Notes under the pieces: generated by a model
What the model was told of the DNA's origin: nothing
Database searches by the model: none
The model's input: only the letters and a program-made list of their open reading frames with translations
Shown: positions 8,664 through 17,882 of the stretch, piece by piece
How the letters are laid out: the number at the start of each line of letters is the position of its first letter
How positions within the stretch are numbered: position 1 is the first letter of the stretch
Source: Tenuifilum sp040752515
Lineage (GTDB): Bacteria > Bacteroidota > Bacteroidia > Bacteroidales > Tenuifilaceae
Direction of reading: 5' to 3'
Length of the DNA stretch: 64,000 nt
Assembly (NCBI GenBank): GCA_040752515.1
Contig: JBFMGQ010000005.1
Coordinates: 60,853-124,852 of the forward strand
Position numbers and translations under genes: made by a program

Positions 8664-10036
8664 TGGAAGAGAATAAAAAAACATACTCGCTCCTCGAACT
8701 CAACTGGCTGGTAAAGGAAACCCTTAACCAGTACTTATCGCAAGCATACTGGGTTATTGGCGAAATTAGCGAGATTAAAGAGCACTACTCAGGGCATTGC
8801 TACCTTGAACTTATCCAAAAGGATGAAGAATCGAGCAACATCGTAGCCCGAGCAAGGGCAACTATCTGGTCGTACAGCTACCGCATGTTAAAGCCCTACT
8901 TTGAGTCCACAACCGGTCGAAAACTAGCCCCAGGTTTAAAGGTAATGGTGTTGGCACAGGTAAACTTCCATGAGGTTTACGGCTACAGCCTAAATATCAC
9001 CGACATTGAACCCACATACACCATAGGCGATTTAGAGCTCAAACGTCGCGAAACCATCAACCGATTAATAGCCGATGGCGTTTTTGACATGAACAGGGAA
9101 CAACCTCTAGATGTGCTCCCAAACAGAATTGCAGTAATATCCTCGCCTCAAGCTGCCGGATACGAGGACTTCCGAAAACAGCTTCTGGGTAACCGATTTG
9201 GTTACCGATTCAGCCTAAAACTCTTTGAGGCAACCATGCAAGGCACCGAAGCCGAAGCATCGGTTATTGAGGCGCTATCGAATATATACACTGAAATAGA
9301 TAAGTTTGATTTGGTGGCAATTGTTCGCGGTGGAGGAGCATCAGCCGACCTATCGTGCTTTGACTCATACACTTTGGCAAGCCACATTGCCCAGTTTCCT
9401 TTACCGGTTTTCACAGGCATCGGTCACGAAAAAGACACCACGGTTGCCGATTTAGTTGCATACAAATCGGTTAAAACACCAACAGCCCTAGCCGAGTATC
9501 TCATCGATTTAGTAGGCGAAGCTGAACAACAGTACCTTTACCTCAAAGACCAACTCCTTGAGCTCTCAACCAGCTATATCAATACTTCCAATTCACAACT
9601 GATTGAACTAGCTAATCAACTAAAGTCGGCTTCTCAGTTAATTGTTTTTCAAAATAAAAACTGGTTAACTCAAAGATGGTCAACCCTTCCAACACTGGCA
9701 AAACTCAGTACATATAAAAACCTTTCGCAGGTTAACGGTCTGAAAGAACATTTTAAAATGGCGGCAGAAAAGTTTCTTGTCACCAAAAAATTCGCAATCC
9801 CTCTCTACCAAAAAAACTTAAAAGGGTTAACCCTTCAAACCATATCGAGCCACCAGCAAAGAGTAGATTTTTTTTGCAAATTGATAGAAACAATGAACCC
9901 AGCCAATACGTTAAAGAAAGGGTTTACAATTACTATGATTGACGGGAAGTACGTTAAAAGCGCAAACGATGTTAAAGAAGGCGATTTTATTACAACAAAG
10001 TTTTGGGATGGGGAAATAAAAAGTAAAGTGGAATAA
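8660..10036 (+). CDS. xseA: exodeoxyribonuclease VII large subunit
   Basis: This 458-residue protein is the normal size for XseA. It has an N-terminal OB-fold (SLLELNWLVKETLNQ, VIGEISEIKEHYSGHCYLEL) and the catalytic domain (NRIAVISSPQAAGYEDF, IVRGGGASADLSCFD, GIGHEKDTTVADLVA). A long helical region and a C-terminal KGFTI segment follow. With XseB it makes exonuclease VII, which trims single-stranded DNA. xseB normally follows directly; here it lies 5.2 kb downstream, behind two histidine-kinase genes on the same strand. The start overlaps the stop of the subtilase gene; a second ATG at 8663 is equally possible. Confidence 0.97.
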   Translation: MMEENKKTYSLLELNWLVKETLNQYLSQAYWVIGEISEIKEHYSGHCYLELIQKDEESSNIVARARATIWSYSYRMLKPYFESTTGRKLAPGLKVMVLAQVNFHEVYGYSLNITDIEPTYTIGDLELKRRETINRLIADGVFDMNREQPLDVLPNRIAVISSPQAAGYEDFRKQLLGNRFGYRFSLKLFEATMQGTEAEASVIEALSNIYTEIDKFDLVAIVRGGGASADLSCFDSYTLASHIAQFPLPVFTGIGHEKDTTVADLVAYKSVKTPTALAEYLIDLVGEAEQQYLYLKDQLLELSTSYINTSNSQLIELANQLKSASQLIVFQNKNWLTQRWSTLPTLAKLSTYKNLSQVNGLKEHFKMAAEKFLVTKKFAIPLYQKNLKGLTLQTISSHQQRVDFFCKLIETMNPANTLKKGFTITMIDGKYVKSANDVKEGDFITTKFWDGEIKSKVE

Positions 10037-10071
10037 CTTTTTTTTCCGTAAATTGGCAAAAATAAACAACC

Positions 10072-12264
10072 TTGAAAAAGAATACATTGAAAATATTATT
10101 CGTTATATCTACCCTGATTTCATTTACACTTTTGGGATTTAGCCAGCAACCCCAAAGTGTACTCGATAGCTTAAAGCATCAACTTAAAAGTGCCAAAGGC
10201 AAAGAAAAGGTTAATATTCTTACTGATATATCAAAATATTTTTGGCCAATAAACCCCGATTCATCAATATTTTATGCCGAAAAATCACTTAAAGAGGCAA
10301 AAGAGGAAGGAAGCGACGATGCCATAGGCGATGCCTACAATGCCCTTGGCAATGCCTACTCATCCAAAAACTTGAATGAACCTGCCCTTAGCTTCTACCT
10401 AAAATCGTTAGAGTATAGGGAACGGAACGGCAACCCCTTAAAAATTGGGAATTCCTACCATAACCTTGGGTTGGTTTATAGAGATCTGAAGCAATTTAAC
10501 CTTGCCGTCAGCAGCCATAACAAAGCCATAGAATTCTATGAGAAGGCTAAACGATTCGATTTGATAGTAATGTCATATAACCTAATAGCAAGCCTCTACA
10601 ATCTAATAAACGATAAAAACAAAGCCTTGGAATACGCTTTCAAAGCCCTAAATATTGCTAACGATAATAAAATTGATGATGTTAAGGCTAACCTATACAA
10701 TCTGCTTGGTTCGTTGAATAGGGACTTAAAAAACTTAGAGTTGGCCGAAAAGTACTACCTGCTTGCCTTTAAGGAATGGGAAAAAAGCAAAGACCTTAGC
10801 GGATTAGGTACTGCATACAACAACCTCGGAATAATACTGGACGAAAAAGGTGATTTGCAGAAAGCCTTGGAGTATTATTCCAAATCGCTTGATATTGCAA
10901 CCCAACTAAAGGATTCGTCAGGTATTGCAACAGCCTATAACAATATTGGCTACCTATATGGTAGAATACATGAATTCGATAAAGCCCTAAGCAACTACTT
11001 CAAATCGTATGAGATATCAGTTAAAACCCAACAAATAGACGCTGCCCATAACACCCTAAACAATATTGCATCCACATACCTTAAGCAAGGGAACCTTGAG
11101 AAGGCAAATGAGGCTTTAAGCAAAGCCCTAAAAAATATCCTAACGGTTGTTGACCCAGCCTACAAACAGGAAACCTACCAGCTACTCAGTGAACTCTATG
11201 CCAGGAAAGGCGATTTCCAAAAAGCTTATCGCTATAAGGCTATTGAGTTAGCTTATACCGATACCCTTTATTCCCAACAACGCCTTTCGAGCATTGCTGA
11301 GATGCAAGCCCGATTCGAAACCGAAACCAAAGAGAAGGAGATTGAACTCCTGAAAAAAGATGTTGAGCTCAAGGAACTCCAGTACCAAAAGCAAAGAAGC
11401 GTTCAACAGGTTTTGGTTTCGCTAACCCTTCTACTGCTTGCTATATTTATTGGCACATCGCTTATAATAGGAATTATTCGAAAAAAGAACAAGCAACTGG
11501 CTGAAAAAAACAAAGAGTTATTCGAAATCAACCAAAAGCTCGAGGAATCGGAGAAAAACCTAAGAGAACTTAACGCCACCAAAGATAAGCTCTTCTCAAT
11601 TATTGCCCACGACCTGAAAAACCCGTTTAACGCTCTGATTGGTTTTAGCGATATATTGGAACGCAACTTTAACCACCTTACCGAAAACGAAAAGAAAGAA
11701 TACATCTCGGTAATTTCGGAATCGGCTCAAAGCTTGTACAAACTGCTCGATAACCTTTTACAGTGGACACGAGCCCAAACCGGAAGCATTAACTATATCC
11801 CCGAAAAATTCAAGTTGGAACCGTTGATTAAACAGGAAGTTATAAACCTTAATGCAAATGCCGAGAAAAAGAAAATAAAAGTATCCATCAATGCAAGTCC
11901 TGTTCTTTACGCGTATGCCGACAAAAATAGCATTGCCACCGTTATTCGGAACCTGCTAAGCAACGCCATAAAATTTACCGATATTGGAGGTACTATTGAG
12001 ATATCTGCCAGTGAATCAAAAGAATATCCCAAAATGGCCGAAGTGGTTGTGAAGGATTCAGGTATTGGTATCGATGAAAATGACATTGACCGTATATTCC
12101 TGATTGACGGTTCATATAGCACCAAGGGAACCGCCAATGAAACTGGCACAGGACTAGGACTTATACTTTGCCATGAGTTTGTTAACAAAAACAAAGGGAA
12201 AATCTGGGTAAACAGCTCAAAGGGAAACGGTAGCGAGTTCCACTTTACAATTCCTTTAGCATAA
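10072..12264 (+). CDS. TPR-repeat sensor histidine kinase (copy 1)
   Basis: This 730-residue protein has a signal peptide (TTG start, KKNTLKILFVISTLISF...) and about eight tetratricopeptide repeats (e.g. ATAYNNIGYLYGRIHEF, GTAYNNLGIILDEKGDL). One transmembrane helix follows near 448-466, then a coiled coil and a kinase core. The phosphoacceptor is H513 in FSIIAHDLKNPF, with N box NLLSNAIKF (627-635), DSGIGID and TGTGLGL for ATP binding. It should phosphorylate a response regulator, but no receiver is fused and none with a DNA-binding domain is adjacent. It is paralogous to the next gene. The TTG is chosen because it opens the signal peptide. Confidence 0.9.
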   Translation: MKKNTLKILFVISTLISFTLLGFSQQPQSVLDSLKHQLKSAKGKEKVNILTDISKYFWPINPDSSIFYAEKSLKEAKEEGSDDAIGDAYNALGNAYSSKNLNEPALSFYLKSLEYRERNGNPLKIGNSYHNLGLVYRDLKQFNLAVSSHNKAIEFYEKAKRFDLIVMSYNLIASLYNLINDKNKALEYAFKALNIANDNKIDDVKANLYNLLGSLNRDLKNLELAEKYYLLAFKEWEKSKDLSGLGTAYNNLGIILDEKGDLQKALEYYSKSLDIATQLKDSSGIATAYNNIGYLYGRIHEFDKALSNYFKSYEISVKTQQIDAAHNTLNNIASTYLKQGNLEKANEALSKALKNILTVVDPAYKQETYQLLSELYARKGDFQKAYRYKAIELAYTDTLYSQQRLSSIAEMQARFETETKEKEIELLKKDVELKELQYQKQRSVQQVLVSLTLLLLAIFIGTSLIIGIIRKKNKQLAEKNKELFEINQKLEESEKNLRELNATKDKLFSIIAHDLKNPFNALIGFSDILERNFNHLTENEKKEYISVISESAQSLYKLLDNLLQWTRAQTGSINYIPEKFKLEPLIKQEVINLNANAEKKKIKVSINASPVLYAYADKNSIATVIRNLLSNAIKFTDIGGTIEISASESKEYPKMAEVVVKDSGIGIDENDIDRIFLIDGSYSTKGTANETGTGLGLILCHEFVNKNKGKIWVNSSKGNGSEFHFTIPLA

Positions 12265-12278
12265 CCTATTTCTTTTTG

Positions 12279-12309
12279 TTTGTCGTAATCAATTTTTTCC
12301 CTTACTTTG
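12279..12309 (+). promoter_or_regulatory. two-part Bacteroidota promoter for second TPR histidine kinase
   Basis: TTTG at 12279-12282 is followed by exactly 19 nt and TTACTTTG at 12302-12309, one mismatch from TAnnTTTG. Transcription would start near 12316, 15-20 nt before the gene's ATG. This gives the histidine kinase and xseB a promoter independent of xseA. Confidence 0.6.
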
Positions 12310-12330
12310 CTATGAGCTTCTCTTACACCT

Positions 12331-15228
12331 ATGCAAATGTTGCAAAAAAAAAATATTGCCTTGATTTTTATCCTGTTGGCTTTGAATGCTTTTTCACAAA
12401 GTTCAAAGGTTAGCATCGACAGCTTACGTTCCCTTGTAAAAAAATACTCCTCTGAAAATCCTGAAATTGCAGCCATTAACTGCAATAGGTTTTATACCCA
12501 AATACGAAAAAAACCTAACGATACCCTAAAAGCGCTCTACCACATTACCATGTACGAGTACAAAAGTGGTACAGGTCTTACAGCCGAAGCCTTAAACCAT
12601 ATCGATTCAGCCATTAGCATTGCCCAATCAAAAAAAAATCAAAACATTCACATTGAGGCACTCCTGAATAAGTCGGTTCTGCTATTAAAATCTGGTAATT
12701 TCAGCGAAGCTATTAAAGTAAACGAAAAAGCAAGGCTTATTGCCCTGAAAGAAAAAAAACAACATTTACTTATTCAGAGTTTACTTTTATGGGGCGATAT
12801 TTACAAGGAGATTGGAAGGTATAACGATGCTGTAACCAAAAAAACAGAAGCATTAGCCATTGCAAAAAAATACCAAGTGAATGTTGCTGAATGTCACCAA
12901 AGCATAGGTAGCACCCATTGGAATTATGGAAATTACACCGAAGCGCTAAAATCGTATTTTGAAGCACTTATTACTGCCGAACAGGCTAAGGATACTCTTC
13001 GGATTATTCAGGTTCTGAAAAACATAGGGCTAACGTATCGCGAAACTGGCGATTTCGATAAATCGCTTAGCTACCTGAACAATGCCCTTCAGCTGGCAAA
13101 TAATGTAAAATTGAACGATGAGGTTGCCGACATATTAAACATCTTGGGTGGTGTTTACCTTAAGTTTTCACAACCAGCTAAAGCAATTGAATACTATTCT
13201 CAAAGCCTAAGCATTAAGGAATCGCTTGGTTTTAAACAATCGAGCATAAACACCTTGAACAATGTTGCCAGGGCATATCTGTTACAAAAGAACAGCGCCG
13301 AGGCAATCGAAGCCCTTAATAAAGCCCTTGACCTTTCAAAAGAAATTGGCGACCCGCTAGCTGAAGCCACGATTCAAAACGAACTGGGCAATACCTTCTT
13401 GAGCCTGGAGGATTACCCCGAAGCGCTGAGAAGATACCTTCTATCCCTTAAAATACGCCAATCGTATGGGAAAGAGGAAAGTATCGCCATCACATTGGTA
13501 AACATATCGTTGGTTTACCGAAAATTGGGTTTGTTTCGCAACGCTCAAAAGTATATCGACGAAGCAAAGGGTCTTGTAGAAAACCTTGAGGTTAAACCTG
13601 ACCTGAAAATATACATTTACCAAAACCTAGGCAACGTTTACTCCGACCAAAAGCAATACGCAAATGCCATAAATGCTTACCAAAAAGCACTCGAATTAAG
13701 CGAAAAGAAAGGCGATGATTTACAGGTTACCCGAATACTTAAGAACATAGCTCAAACCTACCTCGATTGGAATAAGCCCAGTAAGGCACGAAGTACTATT
13801 ACACAGGCCATAAAAATTGCCTTACGGAACAACCAAAATCAATTACTTTCCGACTTGTATAATACTCTTGGCAACATTGAACGTCAGGATAATAACCTTG
13901 ATCTTGCCCTTTCTCATTTCAGAAAAGCTATGGAAAAGTACCGGCAAGGTTTAAATGCCGAAGGCGAAGCGCTTTGCCTAAGAAAAATTGGCGAAATACT
14001 ATCTGTACAAGGAAAATATAAGGAAGCAAAAGAAAATATCAACCAGTCGATACGAATTGGGAAAAGAGTTGGTAATGCATACCTTGTTCTGCTTGGAACA
14101 CTCTCGTTAAGCGAAATTGAAAAGACTCAGGGCAAATACCAAAACGCTTTAACCCTATACCAACGGTATGTTTACCTAAAGGATAGCCTAGATAATGCAA
14201 AACGCAGCGAGGCAAACATTGAGGCACATATCAACCTTGAGCTCGACAAAACCAAAACAGAAATAAAACTGATTGAGGCTGAGGTAGATGCTTTACGAAC
14301 AAAAGTTGAACTTGACAAGGAAAGAATAAACAAGCAAAAGGCGCAACGTAATTTACTGGTTACCCTAATTGTTTTCCTGCTTTTTATTGTAATAGGAACC
14401 CTATACCTTTTCAACCAGAAAAAGAATTTAGCCCAACTGCAGCGAGAGAAATACGAGGAAGAAGAAAGAATTAACCAGAAATTAAAGCAATACCAGGCAG
14501 AGCTTGAACAAACCATTAAAACAAAGGATAAACTATTTTCAATTGTTGCCCACGATTTAAGAAGCCCTTTCACTGCCTTGGTTGGTCTCTCGGAAATCCT
14601 AGCCACAAAAGCCAATGAACTCTCGCCCAGCGAGGTAAAAGAGTTCAGTAACCATATTTACCAATCGGCATCAAATGTACTTGCCCTTACCGAGAACCTG
14701 CTTAGCTGGGCACGAAGTCAAACCGGTAAGCTAACGTTAAATCCTGCTTACATAAACATTAGCGAGTTAATTGCTAAGGCTGTCGAAGTGGCATCGTTAC
14801 CAGCCAGTGAGAAAGGAATAACCATTGAAACCAATTGCGACAATTCCCTTACCGCCTATGCCGACTACGATACCATGCTAACAACTATCAGAAATTTGCT
14901 TAGCAATGCCATAAAATTCACCCCCAACGGTGGGAAAGTATCGGTTAGTGCTGCTTCGGACAATCAAACAGTAACAATACATGTAACTGACACAGGCGTT
15001 GGAATTGCACCAGAAAATCTGAAGAATCTATTCAAATTGGATGGATTTACTACCAAGGGAACAAACTCCGAAAGTGGTACAGGGCTTGGCTTGATGCTTT
15101 GTAAAGAATTTGCCGAAGCAAACGGGGGAAGCATCAGCGTAACCAGCACTTTAGGCAAAGGAACAACATTCACTATAACTATTCCATCAAAAAAAGTTAA
15201 CCATGACCAAAAAAACGCTCAAGTATAG
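12331..15228 (+). CDS. TPR-repeat sensor histidine kinase (copy 2), overlapping xseB
   Basis: This 965-residue paralogue of the previous gene has more TPR units (roughly twelve, e.g. IYIYQNLGNVYSDQKQY, ATIQNELGNTFLSLEDY). It has a signal peptide (KKNIALIFILLALNAFSQ), a transmembrane helix at about 674-696, a coiled coil and a kinase core. H741 lies in FSIVAHDLRSPF, followed by NLLSNAIKFT and TGTGLGLMLCKEF. No receiver domain is attached. The start could be 12331 or the ATG at 12337. Its last 26 nt overlap the first copy of xseB (ATG at 15203), and its 3' end is included in a tandem duplication. It probably arose by duplication of copy 1 or of a common ancestor. Confidence 0.9.
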   Translation: MQMLQKKNIALIFILLALNAFSQSSKVSIDSLRSLVKKYSSENPEIAAINCNRFYTQIRKKPNDTLKALYHITMYEYKSGTGLTAEALNHIDSAISIAQSKKNQNIHIEALLNKSVLLLKSGNFSEAIKVNEKARLIALKEKKQHLLIQSLLLWGDIYKEIGRYNDAVTKKTEALAIAKKYQVNVAECHQSIGSTHWNYGNYTEALKSYFEALITAEQAKDTLRIIQVLKNIGLTYRETGDFDKSLSYLNNALQLANNVKLNDEVADILNILGGVYLKFSQPAKAIEYYSQSLSIKESLGFKQSSINTLNNVARAYLLQKNSAEAIEALNKALDLSKEIGDPLAEATIQNELGNTFLSLEDYPEALRRYLLSLKIRQSYGKEESIAITLVNISLVYRKLGLFRNAQKYIDEAKGLVENLEVKPDLKIYIYQNLGNVYSDQKQYANAINAYQKALELSEKKGDDLQVTRILKNIAQTYLDWNKPSKARSTITQAIKIALRNNQNQLLSDLYNTLGNIERQDNNLDLALSHFRKAMEKYRQGLNAEGEALCLRKIGEILSVQGKYKEAKENINQSIRIGKRVGNAYLVLLGTLSLSEIEKTQGKYQNALTLYQRYVYLKDSLDNAKRSEANIEAHINLELDKTKTEIKLIEAEVDALRTKVELDKERINKQKAQRNLLVTLIVFLLFIVIGTLYLFNQKKNLAQLQREKYEEEERINQKLKQYQAELEQTIKTKDKLFSIVAHDLRSPFTALVGLSEILATKANELSPSEVKEFSNHIYQSASNVLALTENLLSWARSQTGKLTLNPAYINISELIAKAVEVASLPASEKGITIETNCDNSLTAYADYDTMLTTIRNLLSNAIKFTPNGGKVSVSAASDNQTVTIHVTDTGVGIAPENLKNLFKLDGFTTKGTNSESGTGLGLMLCKEFAEANGGSISVTSTLGKGTTFTITIPSKKVNHDQKNAQV

Positions 15229-15577
15229 CGAAGCGATCGAGGAGGTTGAGAGAATTATTAGCCAAATCGAGTCAAATGAGCTCGATATCGATGAGCTAAT
15301 TGAGAAAATCCGACGTGCATCGGAACTCCTGAAGTTTTGTAAACAAAAACTTCATTTTACAGAATAGGCAAAGGAACAACATTCACTATAACTATTCCAT
15401 CAAAAAAAGTTAACCATGACCAAAAAAACGCTCAAGTATAGCGAAGCGATCGAGGAGGTTGAGAGAATTATTAGCCAAATCGAGTCAAATGAGCTCGATA
15501 TCGATGAGCTAATTGAGAAAATCCGACGTGCATCGGAACTCCTGAAGTTTTGTAAACAAAAGCTTCATTTTACAGAA
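15152..15577 (+). repeat. 213-bp tandem duplication of the kinase/xseB junction
   Basis: Copy 1 (15152-15364) and copy 2 (15365-15577) are back to back and differ at one base I can find: A at 15349 versus G at 15562. The unit starts TAGGCAAAGG and ends TTTTACAGAA. It holds the last 25 codons plus stop of the histidine kinase and the first 54 codons of xseB. The second copy continues into the rest of xseB. It could be a recent natural duplication or an assembly error; the single mismatch favours a real, slightly diverged duplication. Confidence 0.9.
15203..15367 (+). pseudogene. truncated duplicate of xseB (54 codons)
   Basis: This ORF starts with the same ATG context and the same residues (MTKKTLKYSEAIEEVERI) as the intact xseB 213 bp downstream. 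It ends at TAG (15365-15367), which belongs to the start of the second repeat unit, so the last 15 residues of XseB are lost. The start lies inside the histidine-kinase 3' end, so ribosomes finishing the kinase would meet this copy first. It could make a 54-residue fragment carrying most of the XseB helical hairpin, or be silent debris. Confidence 0.75.
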
Positions 15578-15625
15578 AATGAAGTCCAAAAAATTATTGA
15601 CCAAATGCACGAAGATGAAAAGTGA
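15416..15625 (+). CDS. xseB: exodeoxyribonuclease VII small subunit
   Basis: This 69-residue protein has the typical XseB length. The helical pattern YSEAIEEVERIISQIESNEL, then DELIEKIRRASELLKFCKQKL, matches the small subunit that coats the large-subunit helices in exonuclease VII. It is the complete copy. Its 5' context up to 15365 is a repeat of the kinase 3' end, so any translational coupling with the kinase is broken here by the duplication, leaving it about 190 nt from the real kinase stop. xseA is 5.4 kb upstream. Confidence 0.93.
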   Translation: MTKKTLKYSEAIEEVERIISQIESNELDIDELIEKIRRASELLKFCKQKLHFTENEVQKIIDQMHEDEK

Positions 15626-15722
15626 ACGTTTTAGATGGGAAACTTCTCAAAAATAATTTTCCGCAAACGTTTTCTTTAATTCCCAATTTTTCGTTTTTTT
15701 GCTTTAATATTGGATTTGAAAA

Positions 15723-17327
15723 ATGCCTTACAAGGTTTTAACCGCTTGCGGAAACAGCCAACTCCTAGAAGATATTCAACGGATATTCAGCCTTGCCGAC
15801 GATGATTTTACGGTAAGCAATATTGTTGATTCCGAACGTATTATATCGAATATATCCAGCAGTAACCCCGACATAATCCTTTACGATATCCATTTTGCCA
15901 ACAAAGCTGCCGCCGATGTTCTATCAATAATAAAAGCCGATCCGGCTACTTCCAGCATTCCCATACTAGCCATTGCCGATTTTTTGCAACCTGAACATAT
16001 ACAATCGCTTTTCCATGCTGGAGCCGACGATTTTATTGGTTTACCAATAAATACACCCGAGCTCATTCAACGAACCATGGTTGGCATTCAGCGGGGCCGA
16101 ATGCTGAAAAAACTCAAAACCCTATCCGAACAATTCGATAGTATTACAACCGCTATAAGCCAAGCAGGAAATTCGGTTATCATTATTAGTAATAAGGGCG
16201 AAATTACATGGGTAAATGAGGGATTCAAACGCCTTTACGAATGTAGTATCGAGGAGTTTAAGGCAACCTTTGGGGACAATCTGTTTTCAGAAACAATTAA
16301 TAGTACAACATCGGATGCCATAAAGCGTTGCGTTGCTGGCGAATATGTGGTTTACGATAGTAAATGGATTACGCCATTAGGTAAGGAGAAATACATTCAA
16401 ACCAGTCTAACTCCTGTTTTCGACGACCTACAAAACTTGAGCTACATTGTAGCCATTGAAATGGATATTACCGACTTAAAACTCATTGAAAAAGACCTTG
16501 CCGAAAAGAATGAGCATCTCCAGAGCATAATGGAAAACCTTGAAAATGCCAACAAAATCCTTGAAGAACAACAAAACCAAATTCAAAAACAATCGGAGTT
16601 ACTTGCCGAAGAAAAACAAAAAACTGAGGCGTTACTGTTGAATATTCTGCCCCTTGAGGTGGCCAATGCATTACAGAAGAAGGGCGTATATAAACCCAAG
16701 AAGTTCAAGGAAGTTTCGGTTATGTTTGCGGACTTTGTGGGTTTCTCTAAGATTAGTGTTGCCTACGAAAATATTGAGGAGTTCCTGAACGTGCTGAGCA
16801 GTTACTTTGAGGCTTTTGACGAAATAGTTACCCAGCGCTATATCGAAAAAATAAAAACCATTGGCGATGCCTACATGTGTGTAGGCGGATTACCCAGAAC
16901 TAACCATAGTCACCCATTCGACACCGTGCTTGCTGCACTTGAACTGCAGCGCTATACAAAGGCAAGGAACATTGAGGAGGCAAAAGCCAACAAACCTACC
17001 TGGCAGATTAGAATTGGTATTCACTCGGGCAGCGTAATTGCAGGTGTTATTGGTAAACACAAATTTGCTTACGACATTTGGGGCGATACGGTCAACGTGG
17101 CAAGCCGAATGGAAACAGCATGTGAACCTGGTAAAATAAATATATCCGAGACCACCTACTCCTACATCAAGGAATACTTTATTTGCTCCCCTCGCGGTAA
17201 AATACCTGCCAAGAACATTGGGGAAATTGATATGTATTTTGTTGAACGGATAAAACCCGAATTTTCTGAGGATCCCGATGGTTTGATCCCGAATAATGCG
17301 CTACGGAAGATTGTTTCGTCGCTGTAA
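15723..17327 (+). CDS. degenerate receiver-PAS-class III adenylate cyclase
   Basis: This 534-residue protein has three parts. Residues 1-125 have a CheY-like layout with D55 in ILYDIHF, but the acidic pair after strand 1 is missing, the switch Thr/Ser is Ile/Ala (ILAIADF) and the conserved Lys is Leu (DDFIGLPIN). Residues about 135-255 form a PAS domain followed by a coiled coil. Residues 310-520 form a class III nucleotide cyclase with metal Asp D337 (FADFVGFS) and D382 (IGDAYM). Base-selecting residues K378 (KIKTIGD) and D451 (YDIWGD) are adenylate-type rather than guanylate-type (Glu/Cys). It is predicted soluble and cAMP-forming. It ends 6 nt before convergent cdd. TAATATTG at 15705-15712 is a possible -7 box. 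Confidence 0.9.
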   Translation: MPYKVLTACGNSQLLEDIQRIFSLADDDFTVSNIVDSERIISNISSSNPDIILYDIHFANKAAADVLSIIKADPATSSIPILAIADFLQPEHIQSLFHAGADDFIGLPINTPELIQRTMVGIQRGRMLKKLKTLSEQFDSITTAISQAGNSVIIISNKGEITWVNEGFKRLYECSIEEFKATFGDNLFSETINSTTSDAIKRCVAGEYVVYDSKWITPLGKEKYIQTSLTPVFDDLQNLSYIVAIEMDITDLKLIEKDLAEKNEHLQSIMENLENANKILEEQQNQIQKQSELLAEEKQKTEALLLNILPLEVANALQKKGVYKPKKFKEVSVMFADFVGFSKISVAYENIEEFLNVLSSYFEAFDEIVTQRYIEKIKTIGDAYMCVGGLPRTNHSHPFDTVLAALELQRYTKARNIEEAKANKPTWQIRIGIHSGSVIAGVIGKHKFAYDIWGDTVNVASRMETACEPGKINISETTYSYIKEYFICSPRGKIPAKNIGEIDMYFVERIKPEFSEDPDGLIPNNALRKIVSSL

Positions 17328-17333
17328 AACTTA

Positions 17334-17813
17334 CTAATCTATTTCGCTCACATTGGTAAAACTAAAGGGGAGCAAAAACCTCACATCATCTATCCTTATT
17401 ATTTTCCCTGATCCTACCATGTAAATGGAGAATGGTTTTTTCGATATCAATTGATATTCCATCATAACCTGCCTGCACGCACCGCATGGCGATACCGGAT
17501 TCAAGGTAATACCCTTTTCGTTTGAGGCTACAACGGCTATAGCCTTGATAGGAACATTGGGGTATTGAGCACCAGCATAAAAAAGAGCTACCCGTTCAGC
17601 GCACAGGCCCGAGGGATAAGCACCGTTTTCCTGATTACTGCCGGTTATAATTTCACCATTCTCTAATAAAACCGCAGCCCCAACTCTAAAGTGAGAATAA
17701 GGCGAATAACTTCCGGCCAATGCCATTTTGGCCTGTTCGATTAGGTTCTTTTCCCATTCCTGCAGCTGATGGGTATCAGAAATCTCAGTATAATCAATTG
17801 TAAGCATTGCCAA
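17334..17813 (-). CDS. cdd: cytidine deaminase
   Basis: This 159-residue protein has the zinc-site motifs CAERVALF (Cys and catalytic Glu) and PCGACRQVM (two Cys) of the homotetrameric three-Cys cytidine deaminases. YSHFRVGAAVL lies in the N-terminal half. It deaminates cytidine and deoxycytidine in pyrimidine salvage. It lies 69 nt downstream of the aspartase fusion on the same strand and could share its transcript. Confidence 0.95.
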   Translation of the reverse strand: MAMLTIDYTEISDTHQLQEWEKNLIEQAKMALAGSYSPYSHFRVGAAVLLENGEIITGSNQENGAYPSGLCAERVALFYAGAQYPNVPIKAIAVVASNEKGITLNPVSPCGACRQVMMEYQLISKKPFSIYMVGSGKIIRIDDVRFLLPFSFTNVSEID

Positions 17814-17882
17814 ATATTTTTGATGCGCTCCACGATAAACAGGGAACGCATCAAATGTAAGGATTTTTAGGTAATATCGTAT

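Noticed and set aside
11907..12485. 192-codon open frame antisense to the histidine-kinase junction
   Set aside because: It spans the end of one real gene and the start of another and has no recognisable motifs. The plus-strand genes explain the sequence.
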